From Rutidosis leptorrhynchoides (taxonomy: Eukaryota; Streptophyta; Magnoliopsida; Asterales; Asteraceae): DNA of 64,000 nucleotides. The translations under genes were made by a program, and so were the position numbers. The notes beneath the pieces were generated by a model. It saw only the letters and a program-made list of their open reading frames with translations, made no database searches and was not told the DNA's origin. The DNA is taken from positions 97,252,001 to 97,316,000 of the forward strand of contig NC_092333.1 of NCBI RefSeq assembly GCF_046630445.1, in the 5' to 3' direction. This document shows, in pieces, positions 1 to 11,401 of this stretch (positions are counted from its first letter, which is position 1; the number at the start of each line of letters is the position of its first letter).

Positions 1-1
1 A

Positions 2-705
2 AGGGAAGTACAATTCCTTGGCCATATTGTGAATAAAGAAGGTATTCAAGTAGATCCGGGGAAAATAGAGACGGTGAAGAATTGGGGACAACTGACTACG
101 CCTACAGAAATTCGAAGTTTTCTCGGATTGGTCGATTATTATCGTCGGTTTATCCAAGACTTTTCTAAAATCGCCTCTCCTTTGACGAAGTTGACAAGGA
201 AGAACGTGAGGTTTAATTGGGAAAATGAGCAAGAAATTGCTTTCCGATTGTTAAAGGAGAAATTGTGTCAAGCTCCGATGTTGGTATTGCCGGAGGGAAT
301 TGAAGATATGACGGTTTATTGTGATGCCTCATTAAATGGAATCGGGTGTGTGCTAATGCAAAGATGTAAAGTCATCGCTTATGCCTCTCGACAATTAAAA
401 GAGCACGAAAAGAGATACCCGACTCATGATCTTGAATTGGCGGCGGTGGTTCACGTGTTGAAAATTTGGCGCCACTACTTGTACGGTGTCAAGTGTACGA
501 TTTATTCAGATTATAAGATTTGAAACATCTCTTTAACCAACGAGATTTGAATTATCGTCAACGTAGGTGGATGGATGTGGTAAAGGATTATGATTGTGAG
601 ATACTTTATCATCCTGGTAAGGCGAATGTGGTCGCGGATGGGTTGAGTCGAAAGAGTCAACATCCGGCGGTACGAGTAGGATCGTTACGCATGATTTTCT
701 TGTAA
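2..705 (+). pseudogene. GyA reverse transcriptase C-terminus and RNase H, frameshifted
   Basis: The first frame (2-523) enters after the RT catalytic site. It reads through the conserved end of RT ([12 protein letters not shown], then [19 protein letters not shown]) into RNase H with YCDAS and the [19 protein letters not shown] block. A one-base loss near 518 moves the frame. The rest of RNase H continues in the next frame to 705, with [17 protein letters not shown] and [16 protein letters not shown]. The gypsy order and spacing are normal. A 22-bp direct duplication at 706-749 marks the junction with the integrase frame. Non-functional remnant. Confidence 0.92.
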
Positions 706-749
706 AGCTTGGTGAGATTCAAATTGAAGCTTGGTGAGATTCAAATTGA
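706..749 (+). repeat. 22-bp tandem duplication in GyA pol
   Basis: The unit beginning AGCTTGGTGAGATTC occurs twice head to tail (706-727 and 728-749) between the RNase H and integrase frames. It is consistent with slippage after the element lost function. Confidence 0.9.
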
Positions 750-2190
750 AGCTTTTGTTAACAACAAACACGAGGAACGAATCATGGGGCAAACAGAGTC
801 CATTACCTTAGGCTCGCATGGTTTGTTGTCCTTTCAAGGAAGGGTGTGGGTGCCTAAGATGGGGGATTTTCGACAAGTGCTACTTGAAGAAGCACATAAG
901 TCAAAGTATTCAATTCATCCGGGTGCGACAAAGATGTATCTTGATTTAAAGAGAGAGTATTGGTTGTCGGGCATGAAACATGATGTTGTTAAGTATGTTG
1001 AATAATGCGTCACGTGTTTGCAAGTTAAGGCCGAACACCAAAAGCCGTATGGTATGTTACAACCGTTGGAAGTTTCAAAGTGGAAATGGGAGCACATAAC
1101 CATGAATTTCATTATAAAGTTACCAAAGGTGGCGAGAAACCAATTTGATACGATTTGGGTGATAGTTGATAGATTGACAAAGAGTGCTTTGTTTCTTCCC
1201 ATTCGAGAAACGATCTCGTCGGAGACTTTGTCTAAGTTGTTTATCAAATAGGTGATATCAAGGCATGGGGTTCCTATATCTATTATTTCGGATCGGGATA
1301 CTCGTTTCACATCTCAGTTTTAGAATAAGTTTCATGAAGATATGGGTACACAATTGAGAATGAGCACGACGTACCATCCTCAAACGAACGGTCAAAACGA
1401 ACGTACGAATCAAACATTGGAGGATATGTTACGGGCATTTATTATCGATTTCGGTGGTAGTTGGGATGAACACTTGCCCTTGGTGGAATTCTCATACAAC
1501 AATAGTTATCATGCTAGTATTGGAATACCACCTTATGAGATGCTTTATGGGCATAGGTGTCGAACTCCGATCTGTTAGGGTGAAGTGGGACAAATGGAAA
1601 TCGGGAGTACCGATTTAGTTTTAGAGACTAATAATAAGATTGAGATGATTCGGGCTCGACTTAAGGCGGCGCAAGATAGACAAAAATCTTATGCCGATAA
1701 ACGCAGGTGACCGATTGAGTTCCAAGAAGGTGACATGGTGATGCTTAAGGTTTCTCCATGGAAAGGTGTTATTCGATTTCGAAAACAAGGAAAGTTAGCT
1801 CATCGGTTTATTTGTCCTTTCAAAGTTTTGGCTCGTGTTGGTGAGGTTGCTTATAGACTAGAGTTGCCCGAAGAGCTTGCGGGAATCCATAACACATTTC
1901 ATGTTTCTCATCTCCGTAAGTGTCTTGCGGATGACTCGACTTGGGTGCCGTTAGATGAGATTGCTTTGAAAAACAATTTAGACTATGTTGAAGAGCCGAT
2001 TGCAATTCTAGATGAAAAGATTAAAACGTTGCGTAATAAAGAGGTGAGAACTTTTAAAGTTCAATGGCGTCGTAGTAAAGGTTCCGAGTTTACATGGGAA
2101 CCCGAAGAGTTTGTATTGGTGTATCTTCCGGGTTGTCATGCGGCTTGGATCGCGAGGACGCGCTCTGATTCAAGTGGGGGAGAGTTGTAA
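709..2190 (+). pseudogene. GyA integrase and chromodomain-like tail, five in-frame stops
   Basis: A single frame shows the zinc-binding H-H region (EEAHKSKYSIHPG), the integrase core ([50 protein letters not shown]) and a C-terminal part with [22 protein letters not shown] and a chromodomain-like VQWRRSKGSEFTWEP. Stops interrupt it at 1003, 1249, 1321, 1576 and 1708. Those at 1321 and 1576 fall where the family has Trp (TGG to TAG), and 1708 looks like CGA to TGA. Both patterns fit decay of methylated cytosines. The frame's last codons overlap the start of the LTR. Inactive. Confidence 0.92.
2171..2185 (+). promoter_or_regulatory. GyA polypurine tract
   Basis: The purine-rich CAAGTGGGGGAGAGT lies directly before the LTR start TGTAACATCCC, the place where plus-strand DNA synthesis is primed in LTR retrotransposons. 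Confidence 0.85.
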
Positions 2191-2297
2191 CATCCCGTTT
2201 TCCTCATACATGTCCTAAGGTACGTATTCGATCTTAAGAACGTTCATACTTGGTCGTATATATGATTAAATGATTTAAAGATTTAGTTTGAAGTACA

Positions 2298-2299
<2 letters not shown>

Positions 2300-2364
<65 letters not shown>

Positions 2365-2365
2365 T
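2300..2365. repeat. (TA)n/(CA)n microsatellite
   Basis: About 22 TA units run into about 10 CA units inside the GyA LTR. Confidence 0.95.
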
Positions 2366-3494
2366 GAGAATGTATACATGTATAAGTATATGCATGGTTT
2401 AGGAAGGTATTAAGTCGAGTGAGACTTTGTGGCGAAGTCTAAGTATATATGCGAAGCACGTATGAAGGGTACGAGTCATGCTACGAGTTTTGGACTTAGT
2501 TAACCGAAAAATTGGTCAATTTGTTTGTCGCGCCGTGGACCGTGGGGTCGTGCCGCGAGGATACACACGAATCAAGATCAGGAAACATCCAAGGCTAAGT
2601 GTGGTCGCACCGCGACCTTACTGCAGTACTGATCCGATTTTCAGTTTTAAAAAGGAGTGGTTCGAGGGCATTTTTGTCTTTTCACGTGTGGATCATATTG
2701 TGGCCCTAAATCCCAGCCACATATCTCTTTTTCATCATTTCTTTTCCCTTTTCTTACTCTCTTTTCACTCAAAACATAAAACCTTCTTAGATTCAAAGAG
2801 AGATTTGAAGGTGAAGAATTGTGATTCGATCTTTGGAGCAAGAAGGAAATTTGTTCTCCTCGTTCTTAGCTATGATTTGATAGTTGTGATAAGTGTTAAT
2901 TCCGAGTTTCAACTTTAGTTGTTTTATGACTAGTGATTTGGTTATGGGTGTTGTTGTAAGACCCATTTTAGGGTTTAATGGGCAATTTTGGGGTGAACTT
3001 GATGAATGGAAACCCTAAGGTTTGAAATCTAGGGTTTGGTCATGATTTTGGTGTTTGTAAGTGTTAATTTTATTGTTAAAAACACTAGTACACTTGTGAA
3101 TTAGTGTAAGTTTGTTAATGGGTTCAAGTTTGACCAAATTTGTAAGTCTAAGTGTTAAAATGGGTAATGGTTGACCTAATTGGGTGAGATGGGTATGAAA
3201 TACCCTAAGTTTGTGTTAGTTGGTGTTAGTAGACTTTAATCACTAGCTTTCAGTGATTTATGATGAGTCTTGGCCATTAATGGGCGGTTTTGGTGTAAAT
3301 AGATCATTTAATGCATTGGGTCATTAAATGCCCAAGAGTTAAATGTTGGTGGTTAGTTCCACTAGTTTGTATGTTGATGTAGGTACTTAATGTATTAGGT
3401 ACTTCGCTTGAAGCTGGCGGATTATAATCATCACCTTGGCGTTAAGGTGAGTGGAATATTTATGCATGTATGTATATAGTATATTTATTTGTGT

Positions 3495-3830
3495 GCTATG
3501 GTATGAACCACGGAGCCGGTAGTGCCATAGTAAGTGCGAGTGTGCTATGATGTGAACCACGGAGCCGGTAGCATCATGGTACGTGTGTTGTAGTGTGAAC
3601 CACGGAGCCGGTAGCACTATAGCACGTTAAAGTGTGAACCACGAAGCCGGTAGCACTATAAAATGAGGTGTGAACCACGGAGCTGATAGCACCAAAGTGT
3701 GAACCACGGAGCTGGTAGCACTATAAAAGAGTATGGCTCAAATGCGTAGTGACGTGAACCACGGAGCCGGTAGCGTCATAGCATTGCGTATGGTGTGAAC
3801 CACGGAGCCGGTAGCACCATGATGCGTGTA
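3495..3830 (+). repeat. Eight-copy hairpin array in GyA LTR
   Basis: The core TGAACCACGGAGCCGGTAG recurs eight times with small changes, starting near 3505, 3553, 3595, 3632, 3668, 3699, 3753 and 3795. In each copy the bases on the two sides of the core are complementary although they differ between copies: CTATGGTA with TGCCATAG, CTATGATG with CATCATGG, TGACG with CGTCA, ATGGTG with CACCAT. The array therefore encodes stem-loops with a constant loop and a covarying stem. It lies between a donor-like GTGAGT (3447) and an acceptor-like AG (4081). Confidence 0.9.
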
Positions 3831-4417
3831 TGGTTAACCATATAGTTTGTGTATATATTGTAGTGTAGCATATTATAATTTGGAGTATATGCTATTGTTT
3901 ATGCTAGTTGTGGTTTTGGAGGTTATTAGCTTTATATTTGGAGTTCGTATGCTAATATTATATTGCTAGCATGTTTGTGGTATGTGTGTAAGTGGTTGCA
4001 AGTAGGTATATTATATATGCATGTGTACACTTATTGCACTCACTAAGCGTTAGCTTACCCCTCTCGTTGTTTACTTTTTAGATGTAGGTGCGGAGAAAGG
4101 GAAATGGGTTGTTGGGCACTAGAAGTCCCTTGTTGGATGCTTGTTGGAGCTTTTGGAAGTCGACCTAGAGTTTTGGGTAGTTTATCCCCAAACCATGCTC
4201 GGGTATTGTTTGGATTAAAACTATCACGTTAATGGGTCGAACTTGTAAACACTTATTAAAGGCCTTTGTGCCTCTTATTGTAAACACTAAACTTGTTGTA
4301 TGTTTAAATGGGTTATATGAAATGGTTTACACGTTGCGATCATTCGAATGGCGCGTAAATAGTTTATTATATTTATAAAAAAAATTAGTCGGGTTGCATA
4401 AGGGTTGGGATGTTTCA

Positions 4418-5115
4418 TTTCTGTTATTCGGATCTCTCACGCTTGCTTACTCCCCCTGGTCCACACATACTGAGTTTATGAAATAACCACCAAATGATAT
4501 GCAATATTATACAGTATGAAACATGCAACAATGCTAAAAACATACTAAATCTTTTTGTATTTTTCATTTTATAATGCAGACTATGAAGAATAAATGCAAG
4601 CATATACATTATGATGAATTAAACAATAAACTAACCGCATAGTAAATATCACAACCATGAAATAGAAAGCTAATTAACACAAGACATCAGATAAGATAAC
4701 ATGAACAAACTATACAGCTATCATGATATTAACACATATTTTTGTGAGAAGATGAATTAATCAACATTTTCTAGGGATCAGAACTGAACTATGTTTTGCA
4801 GTTTTAACATCGTTAATTCCTTTCATTCAGAACTTTTTGTTCCATTTTTGATTTTCAAGTACTTACACTTTCAGTCTTTGAAAATCAATAAATTTATTAG
4901 ACATTCCTCCCAAACTTTTTGAAGATCACTTGCACATTTAGGTAAATAATCATAAACTCAGTCCTCACTTGAGATCGCACAAATTTATTAGGTAGTCAAT
5001 TGAGCACAATATATTGAAGCTGTCCGCTATCACCTCGATGTACTTTTGATTTAATTGAATAGGAAGCATCTCACGATGTTTCCAGCAACCCTGTCAGCCT
5101 TGAGCTTCTACCTTA
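4418..5115 (-). other. Remnant of copia element 3' noncoding region
   Basis: No coding frame is recognisable. By the nesting (duplication CCTTA at 5111-5115 and 34346-34350) this stretch was continuous with 34351 onward, so it belongs to the 3' noncoding part or downstream flank of the minus-strand copia element. A minus-strand purine run CCAGGGGGAG at 4447-4456 could be a copia polypurine tract, with the 3' LTR then lying left of the window beyond GyA. This is inference. Confidence 0.45.
5111..5115. other. Target-site duplication CCTTA, left copy
   Basis: CCTTA directly precedes the LTR start TGTGACGACCC at 5116. The same five bases follow the degenerate LTR end at 34345. This pairs the two pieces as one solo LTR insertion. 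Confidence 0.75.
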
Positions 5116-5223
5116 TGTGACGACCCGAAAATTTTCCAACCAAATTTAAACTTGATCTTTATATGATTTCGACACGATAAGCAAATTTCCGACCAAATTT
5201 AAAATTGATCTTTATATGATCTT
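5116..5223 (+). repeat. Left piece of family X solo LTR
   Basis: TGTGACGACCCGAAAATTT and the following bases align with the first ~75 bp of the LARD-X LTR at 51189 and 60057. Within the piece about 36 bp are repeated (ACCAAATTTAAACTTGATC, then a variant ending TTATATGATC). The sequence breaks at about 5223 into the Athila leader. Relative to the full X LTR some 2.7 kb is missing between this piece and the right piece at 32304. Confidence 0.75.
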
Positions 5224-5302
5224 TTAAGAAACTACTTAATCACAGATTAGTTAATAATTCTATTTTGACACAAAACTGTCCCCGGCAGCGGCGCCAAAAA
5301 CT
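5224..5302 (-). other. Extra Athila leader with primer-binding site outside the 3' LTR
   Basis: This 79-bp stretch nearly matches 30435-30513, the minus-strand leader next to the Athila 5' LTR. It includes the primer-binding site (5280-5296, read TGGCGCCGCTGCCGGGG on the minus strand), complementary to the 3' end of plant tRNA-Asp with about one mismatch. Here it lies on the outer side of the 3' LTR, where host flank is expected. This is what remains if a second Athila interior once followed, as in a tandem dimer, and was then deleted. Confidence 0.8.
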
Positions 5303-7104
5303 TGATGTGCAGAACGTAGTATATGAATTATTGTATGAAATAATATGGAAAAATACCGATTAAAGATTGCTACACACTAACGGGCAGTGTACCAGATCAT
5401 GTAGTAGTATAGTAAATGGTAAAATCCGTGTATCGTTCCAAAGACAATATCTAAGTCAAATTAGGATCATAAAATAAATTGTGATTAACTAAGAAAATTA
5501 CAGTTACAAGATATTTTGGTTTACCCTTTTACGATGGGCGAATCAAATGATGAATAAGATTAAAAGACAATATTTTTGGTATTTTAAGTTTATGAAAGTA
5601 AAAAGATAGTTTTGATATTAAATTAAGGAAATATGCTCATCTAGACTTTTTACCCTTAATGTTGAATGTTATTTAGGATTAAGATCGGATTGATTGGTTA
5701 TGCACGAGAACTAATTAATTGGTTCACCAAGAGTAGTCTTGCGCAAACACTCAAACGAGATTACACGATGCAAGTGATGTTCTTGTCATCTAAGACCTCC
5801 TATTTATAACCAACTAATTCAACTAGTTTGAAGACTTGAAGAATGATCAAGTCAATGGTGTGTTGTACATGATCTACTCCTATATCAACTAAAGGTTTAA
5901 CTTAGTTCATTTCCTTGGTCCGGTTAAATGCTCAATTCACCCAACCCAAGTAATTAACTAAGTGATATAATAAGATCCCTATAAATGTCACTAGATAAGG
6001 AAAATCACTAACACATGTTAATTAATTAAACTAGGTAGTTGAAAGTGTGTGTAACATATTCTAAGGATTTGGCCATTCTCCCAAACAATTACACATACTA
6101 ATTAAGCTATTCCAAAGTATCTACAAGAGTCGTTCTTACATCCTTATGTAAATTAACCATTTGAACTCAACTTATCCCTTTTGGTAAAAGACGGATAAAC
6201 ACATGTCACTAGGTGTAAATCAATACATTAATTTAACAAGACGATGTTTCTTAATCAAATGAACATATCAACTAGTTGAATCGAAAGGATTAAACTTAAC
6301 AAGAATGGTTCTTGTATTCAAACATCAAACTATCGTGCATAATAACAATCAATCAATAGTAAACATTCAACATTTCGGTTATTTATCTAGATGAACATAA
6401 AATGGACTAGCCAACAATTATGCTTGAAAACTTAAACAAAACAGTAACAAAGATAGAATTAATTGTAAATACAAGATTGACCTTTTAGGAGTAATCTTGG
6501 ATGAAGCTCTTGAATGATCCTTGACTCTTCAATGATTTGAGTGCATAGATGCACTTTGATAAGCCCAAGAATTACTTTGATTCGTATGTTTTTGTCTCTG
6601 AACTGAAAGGAAACTGGTGCCCTTTGAAATGAAGCTGGACATGGAATTAAATAGGCTGATAGTGGTTGAAAAGCACTGTGTGTGGCGCTCACAGTAAGGG
6701 TGCGCGGAGCGCACTCTTACCTACTTCACTTTGACTTTACAGCTAACGATCGCACCCTCATTTTGACTTGTGCGCGGTAGGGGTGCGCGGTGCGCTCAAT
6801 TGTGAGCGGCGCGCACAGGTGAATTTTGCACGGGGCGCACGCTGGTTTTGATTTAACAAGATTTCTGATCAAATTACACTTGCACGGAGGGGTGTGCGGT
6901 TAATGTGTGCGGCGCGCATAGCCTGTTTTTGGATTTCTGAGCTGTTTCATCTTCATTCTAGCATGTTTCTTCAAGTTTATCATGATTATGGACTGAATTA
7001 CAACGATAATGAAATATGAACGTAAAATCTAAGTTTACATACGAAATGAACGTCAAATGAACTTGATATTACGACTAAAGATATGACTAATTTGAGTAAT
7101 ATCA
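5303..7104 (-). repeat. Athila 3' LTR (1802 bp)
   Basis: Read on the minus strand it starts TGATATTACTC after the polypurine tract and ends ACATCA. It aligns along its whole length with 30514-32303, with scattered substitutions, many of them CG to TG or CA. A cluster of CpG-rich palindromic motifs such as GTGCGCGGAGCGCAC lies at 6680-6925, and a TATA-like TATTTAA follows it on the minus strand. Confidence 0.9.
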
Positions 7105-8609
7105 AATCCCCCATACTTAACTCTTGCTTGTCCTCAAGCAAGTCTTGTTCTAATCATTCGCATACAAAACACAAATATACATGAATCACACACATTATTT
7201 GAAGTATACATTAAACTAAATCACACGAAGCACACAAAACACACACATTATTTTGGAACACAAACTCACGCTATATGAAACACAAATTACACAAATGGAA
7301 TACACACTCACACTTTTATGAACACATGTTTACACAATTGGAATACACACTCGTTGAGGTACACACACAATTTATGAAACACACGCACACATTTGGATTG
7401 TTTGGGAGAGACGAACTTCGGTGAAAGTTCTTTAAAAATTTGGATCCTTAGGGAAAATTAGATCTTTGAGAAAACATTTTAAGATTTTGAAAATGTCATT
7501 GCTAGTTTTTAAACTAGACACGTTTTCCGGTTTTAACCTCAAATTCTGGTTGAGGGTAACTGAGAACCGAAGTCTCAGTCGGCGATTAGCAAGCTATTCG
7601 CCCCCATGGTTGTAGTATCATGAAACTCTTAATCGGGCGCCCCCTGACGCGTTATAAATATCGGTCTTTCATGACAATTTGTACAATTTAGATCAAGGGT
7701 TAAAACTGCGAAGACTGAGCTATCGCGTGGGACAGATCCTGCTCCAGCTTATATACCGTAATCGGTTTTACACTGGACAGCTCCTTGGATTTACCCTACA
7801 AAGTTTATTTTCGGGTTTGAAAGTTCAAGACTTTCCCTTCCCACTTTACCTTTATATCGTGATATGATATTGGTATGAAATGATATAGTTTAGGAAGTTT
7901 GCTATATTAAGTAAGGCAAAATTCGGAAGACTTTACTTCCTTCAAGGATGGACTAGATGCATCCTTTCCATTTAGTGACTTTTATTTCTTTTATTTTCAA
8001 GCCAAAAGTACTTTAATTGTTTTAACTTTGCAAAATTTTGTGATAATAATTCGAAAATATTAGTAAAATCCCCCACACTTGGCTTTTTCGCTAATACTTT
8101 TAGTTCAAAAATTTAAAAAAATTTCATAAAATGCGACAATAAGCCAAGTTGCATTGCATATCTGAGAGAATTACCCCTCCCCCACACTTAAGATTAAGTA
8201 AGGCCCTCATTACTTAAAATCAGAAATAATTTAAAAATTCACGAGGGCATTAGTGTGAAAAGAGTTCGAAAAACCTTGGCATAAAGCCGAAGATGGTGAA
8301 ATGTAGGTGAGCAATGGTACTGAACTTAATGCCAGCATAAGAACATCATTCATTCCTTGATCTCTATCACAAATTCCAAATTGATTGTACTTCGCTGAAC
8401 TTAATGCCAGCATGAATAAACCTTAATAGTAAGAAACAAACAAACACACAAAATGAAATAGATAAAAGTGGTGTATTCAACACAACCACCACAAACGTTA
8501 ATTCTACAACATAAATATTCTAACTATTACAAACCATTATTTTAAAAGAAACCATTCTAAAAATTACCAAAGTGTTACAAAATGTTACCAAATAGGGCAC
8601 ATGAGCCCT
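7105..8609 (-). other. Athila 3' noncoding region and polypurine tract
   Basis: No convincing ORF. The minus-strand GTATGGGGGATT abuts the 3' LTR and is the likely polypurine tract. Similar minus-strand runs of the form AAGTGTGGGGGA occur near 8069 and 8179, and one follows the pol stop near 11393. An 18-bp word CTGAACTTAATGCCAGCA occurs at about 8320 and 8395. Confidence 0.7.
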
Positions 8610-10127
8610 CTAATTGTCACCAAAGAAGTTACCAAAAGGCCAGCCGGAGTAGGTGCCTGAACCATCATTCTTAGGTCTTCCATGCGGGTATTGCTCCTCA
8701 AAGCGTCTTTGTGCATCTTGCATAGACGCTTGTTCGTCATATAAAGGAGGACTAGGAATTCCGTTTGGAGTATGGTAATAGGTCGGTTGTTGGTAGGAGG
8801 TAGCATAATATTCTTGTGGGTTTTGCATATATAAACCAACATTATGGCGAAGCCAATCGCCCTTGTAATTCCCCAACCTTTGGTCATACCTTACATCCCT
8901 ATTATGCTCGCGCTGCTCTTCATGATATTGGTTGAATTGTTGCCTTTGTTGCTGATATTGGTCATCCCTGTTTTGATAACCTACCCTCATGTCATGAAAC
9001 CCAGAAATAGCTTCCTCCAACTCTTCTTCCCTTGACCTTTGTGTCCGCCTACGCCTTCGCCTTTGAAATTGTGTTAACTCTTCTTCAGTTTCAGGTTCTT
9101 CCATGTGAACCTCTTCCTCCGTATCATCTCTTCCAACACCGCTACCACCTGCTTCATGATCATTTGCACATGGTGGATGGTTAGCACGTGGTAGGGCAAC
9201 TCGAGGAACAAATGGAACGAGCCTTTGCTGATTGTTGTATTGCAAAAATTCTGCATTAACATAATATTTACTTCCCAAAGGTTCCATTCTCTCCGGATTT
9301 TCCATTAACTGATCGAAATTAATACCTAATGACCTCGCTATCCTGGTTATATAGTGACCACTTATAATAGGGTTTGCTGATCTCGTCCCTGTATCGTCAA
9401 GATATTTTGCAATAGTGGTTGGAATGTCAACCGGAACTTTGTTGAAGATTTTGTCGACCAGAAAAACATCAAGCCAAGATACCTTGTTATTGCCGTCTCT
9501 TCTTGCATTAAATGTGCAAGTAACTAACCTTTGGATTAACCTTTTATCTTGATGAGTTATTTGACTAAATTTGCTTCGGCTAGCGGAGAAGTCATCATTA
9601 CTCATATCTATCCAAAACGGTCTCGGATCGTAGGAGGTTTCATAGTATTCGGCTTGTCGGATAAAGGCATCTAGTTGATCATCATCGAGTTCGTTGTATA
9701 GATCTAAGGCTCGAGCAAGATCTATTTGGCTCAGTGTTCGATCGGTACCACCCAATCTAAACCTCATAAAGTTTTGCCCCCTTGGATTTAAAATCATTTC
9801 AAACTTCAGAATTGATATGAATTCTTTACATAATTCGGGGTATATGATGTCATGGATTCGCATGATATGTTCCCAATCCCTTATTGTAATTTCTTGTCTT
9901 GATGAAACTCGATGTTTAACTTCCAACATTTTTGCCACTTTATCATATTGTCTTGCTTCAACCAATGGTGCCGGATCAAAATACCAAGTAGCTTCACATT
10001 TTTTTCGTAAAACCCAAGCAAACTCGTTCGCATAGTCCGGATGGTCCCGAACATAAGATAACCAAACAATATGATCATTTTGATCCGGTGCGGGTGCTTG
10101 CTGCCCTCCTTGATGTGATCCTTCTCC
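8610..10127 (-). pseudogene. Athila third ORF (env-like position), one upstream stop
   Basis: About 505 codons are open on the minus strand. A TAA at 10128-10130 lies at the left edge of the similarity and no ATG is seen, so the start is lost or supplied by splicing. The N-terminal part has RDWEHIMRIHDIIYPELCKEF, FMRFRLGGTDRTLSQIDLA and a globular region ending near residue 300. After it come an acidic stretch (about 330-350), an Arg-rich run (RRRRRRTQRSREEE) and a Gln/Tyr-rich tail. Athila elements carry such an ORF after pol, often called env-like. I recall a plant transposon protein domain there but see no signal peptide or membrane segment. Function unknown. Confidence 0.65.
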
Positions 10128-10130
10128 TTA

Positions 10131-11401
10131 TTGAGGTGCTTGTCTTGTTGACCTTGTCTACACATAGGAAACAATACTAAAACATAAGGCATATAGAGAT
10201 AATACCTTGTTAGTGTGAGTTTAAGGCAAAACAAATGTTCAAAGATATATATAGCACATAGTTATGTTAATGTTTCAAGCAAATAAATCCTTTAAAGAGC
10301 AAAGATTATCATGACTATCATAGCGTTATAGAAACCAAATTTGAACACAGTCATCAAGCACAATCTATCCCATAATGCTATTGTTACCCAAAAATTTATC
10401 ATACATATCATAATAAGCATAATTAAGTGGAAACACTAAAAATTTTCATGCTACATTATCAATCTATCATTCAATTCATGATAGCATTCCAACTTTAATA
10501 CTTATATTCATCTTAAGATAACAAAAACTCATGAAGTATCTAAAATCATCTTCAATCAAACTAAAATCACTAGTTACAAACCATTCTTAACACATTAACA
10601 AGCTAGGAATTTGATTAGCATGTAAACCCTAGAATCATAAGAATATCCTAAAAACACAATGGAATATCAGTTTTAAGGCATACAAGGCATACATATCACT
10701 TAGAGCATGTTAATGTTCACAAAAATCATGAATTGAAGAAAACCCACATAAATTCTTTAAACAATCCAAAATTAAGAAAGTGAAATCGATGTATTAAAAA
10801 GAATAAAATGTAGAAGAACATGAACATACTCTCCTCATCTTGAATTAGCTTGAAAATTGAAGAGATTTGATGAAGATTGGATGTAATTTGGTTAGGGTTT
10901 GGAAGGATTTTGAGTTTGAGAGAAATAGAATCAGATTTTTAGGGTGAAGAATAACAGAAATCGGGCTTGGGTTATTTGTGGTTGAGATTAAAATGTAGAC
11001 CCCACAATAATTGAACCAGAAATCAGCTGAACAAAGGGGTGCGCGGAGCGCACACATAAGTGTGCGCGGCACGCACGAGCGTGCACGGAGTGTTTCTTTT
11101 TAATTTTACGCGGAGTGCATAAGGCATGAGCTTAGAAAGCCTTCTGATCAAAATTTTCTCGAGTTCACGGAATGTAGAGGTGTGCGTGGGGCGCACACAT
11201 AAGGTTGCGTGGCGCGCACCGTGTTTTCTTCATTGTTTTTTCGATTTTGATCAGTATTTTTGTTTGGTAACGTTAAGGTAATCGCAGAAGTAGTTTCAAG
11301 AACATTAAAATCACAAAGAATTACTAAAAATCACGCAATCCTAATTCTAACAGTTGTGAAGGTTTAAAAACGAGTCGCTTCACCCGAATCTTCCCCCAAA
11401 C
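10131..11401 (-). other. Athila spacer between pol and third ORF
   Basis: AT-rich noncoding sequence. At 11036-11225 it carries a cluster of CpG-rich palindromic words (GTGCGCGGAGCGCAC, GTGTGCGCGGCACGCAC and relatives) of the same kind as in the Athila LTRs. A minus-strand AAGTTTGGGGGAAG at about 11390 follows the pol stop. Confidence 0.6.

Larger units (their letters stand above)
1..4417 (+). mobile_element. GyA: 3' part of a decayed Ty3/gypsy chromovirus
   Basis: The visible part runs from within the reverse transcriptase/RNase H region through integrase and a chromodomain-like tail to a polypurine tract and a 2232-bp 3' LTR. The 5' half lies left of the window. The order RT-RNase H-integrase and the chromodomain-like end place it with plant chromoviruses, probably Tekay/Del; the clade is from recollection. 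Coding frames are broken by one frameshift and several stops, so it cannot be autonomous. It sits in the 3' noncoding part of the copia element that continues at 4418. Confidence 0.9.
2186..4417 (+). repeat. GyA 3' LTR (2232 bp)
   Basis: It begins TGTAACATCCC just after the polypurine tract and ends GGGATGTTTCA, near-perfect inverted ends with TG...CA. Inside are an AT then AC microsatellite (2300-2365), GC-rich palindromic sequence (2527-2617), an eight-copy hairpin array (3495-3830) and splice-site-like signals (AG at 3381-3382, GTGAGT at 3447, AG at 4080-4081). The 5 bases after it are TTTCT; the matching left duplication lies outside the window. Confidence 0.88.

Noticed and set aside
3495..3830. 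CRISPR-like array
   Set aside because: The repeats are in a plant LTR, with spacers of uneven length that pair with each other. It is a tandem hairpin repeat.
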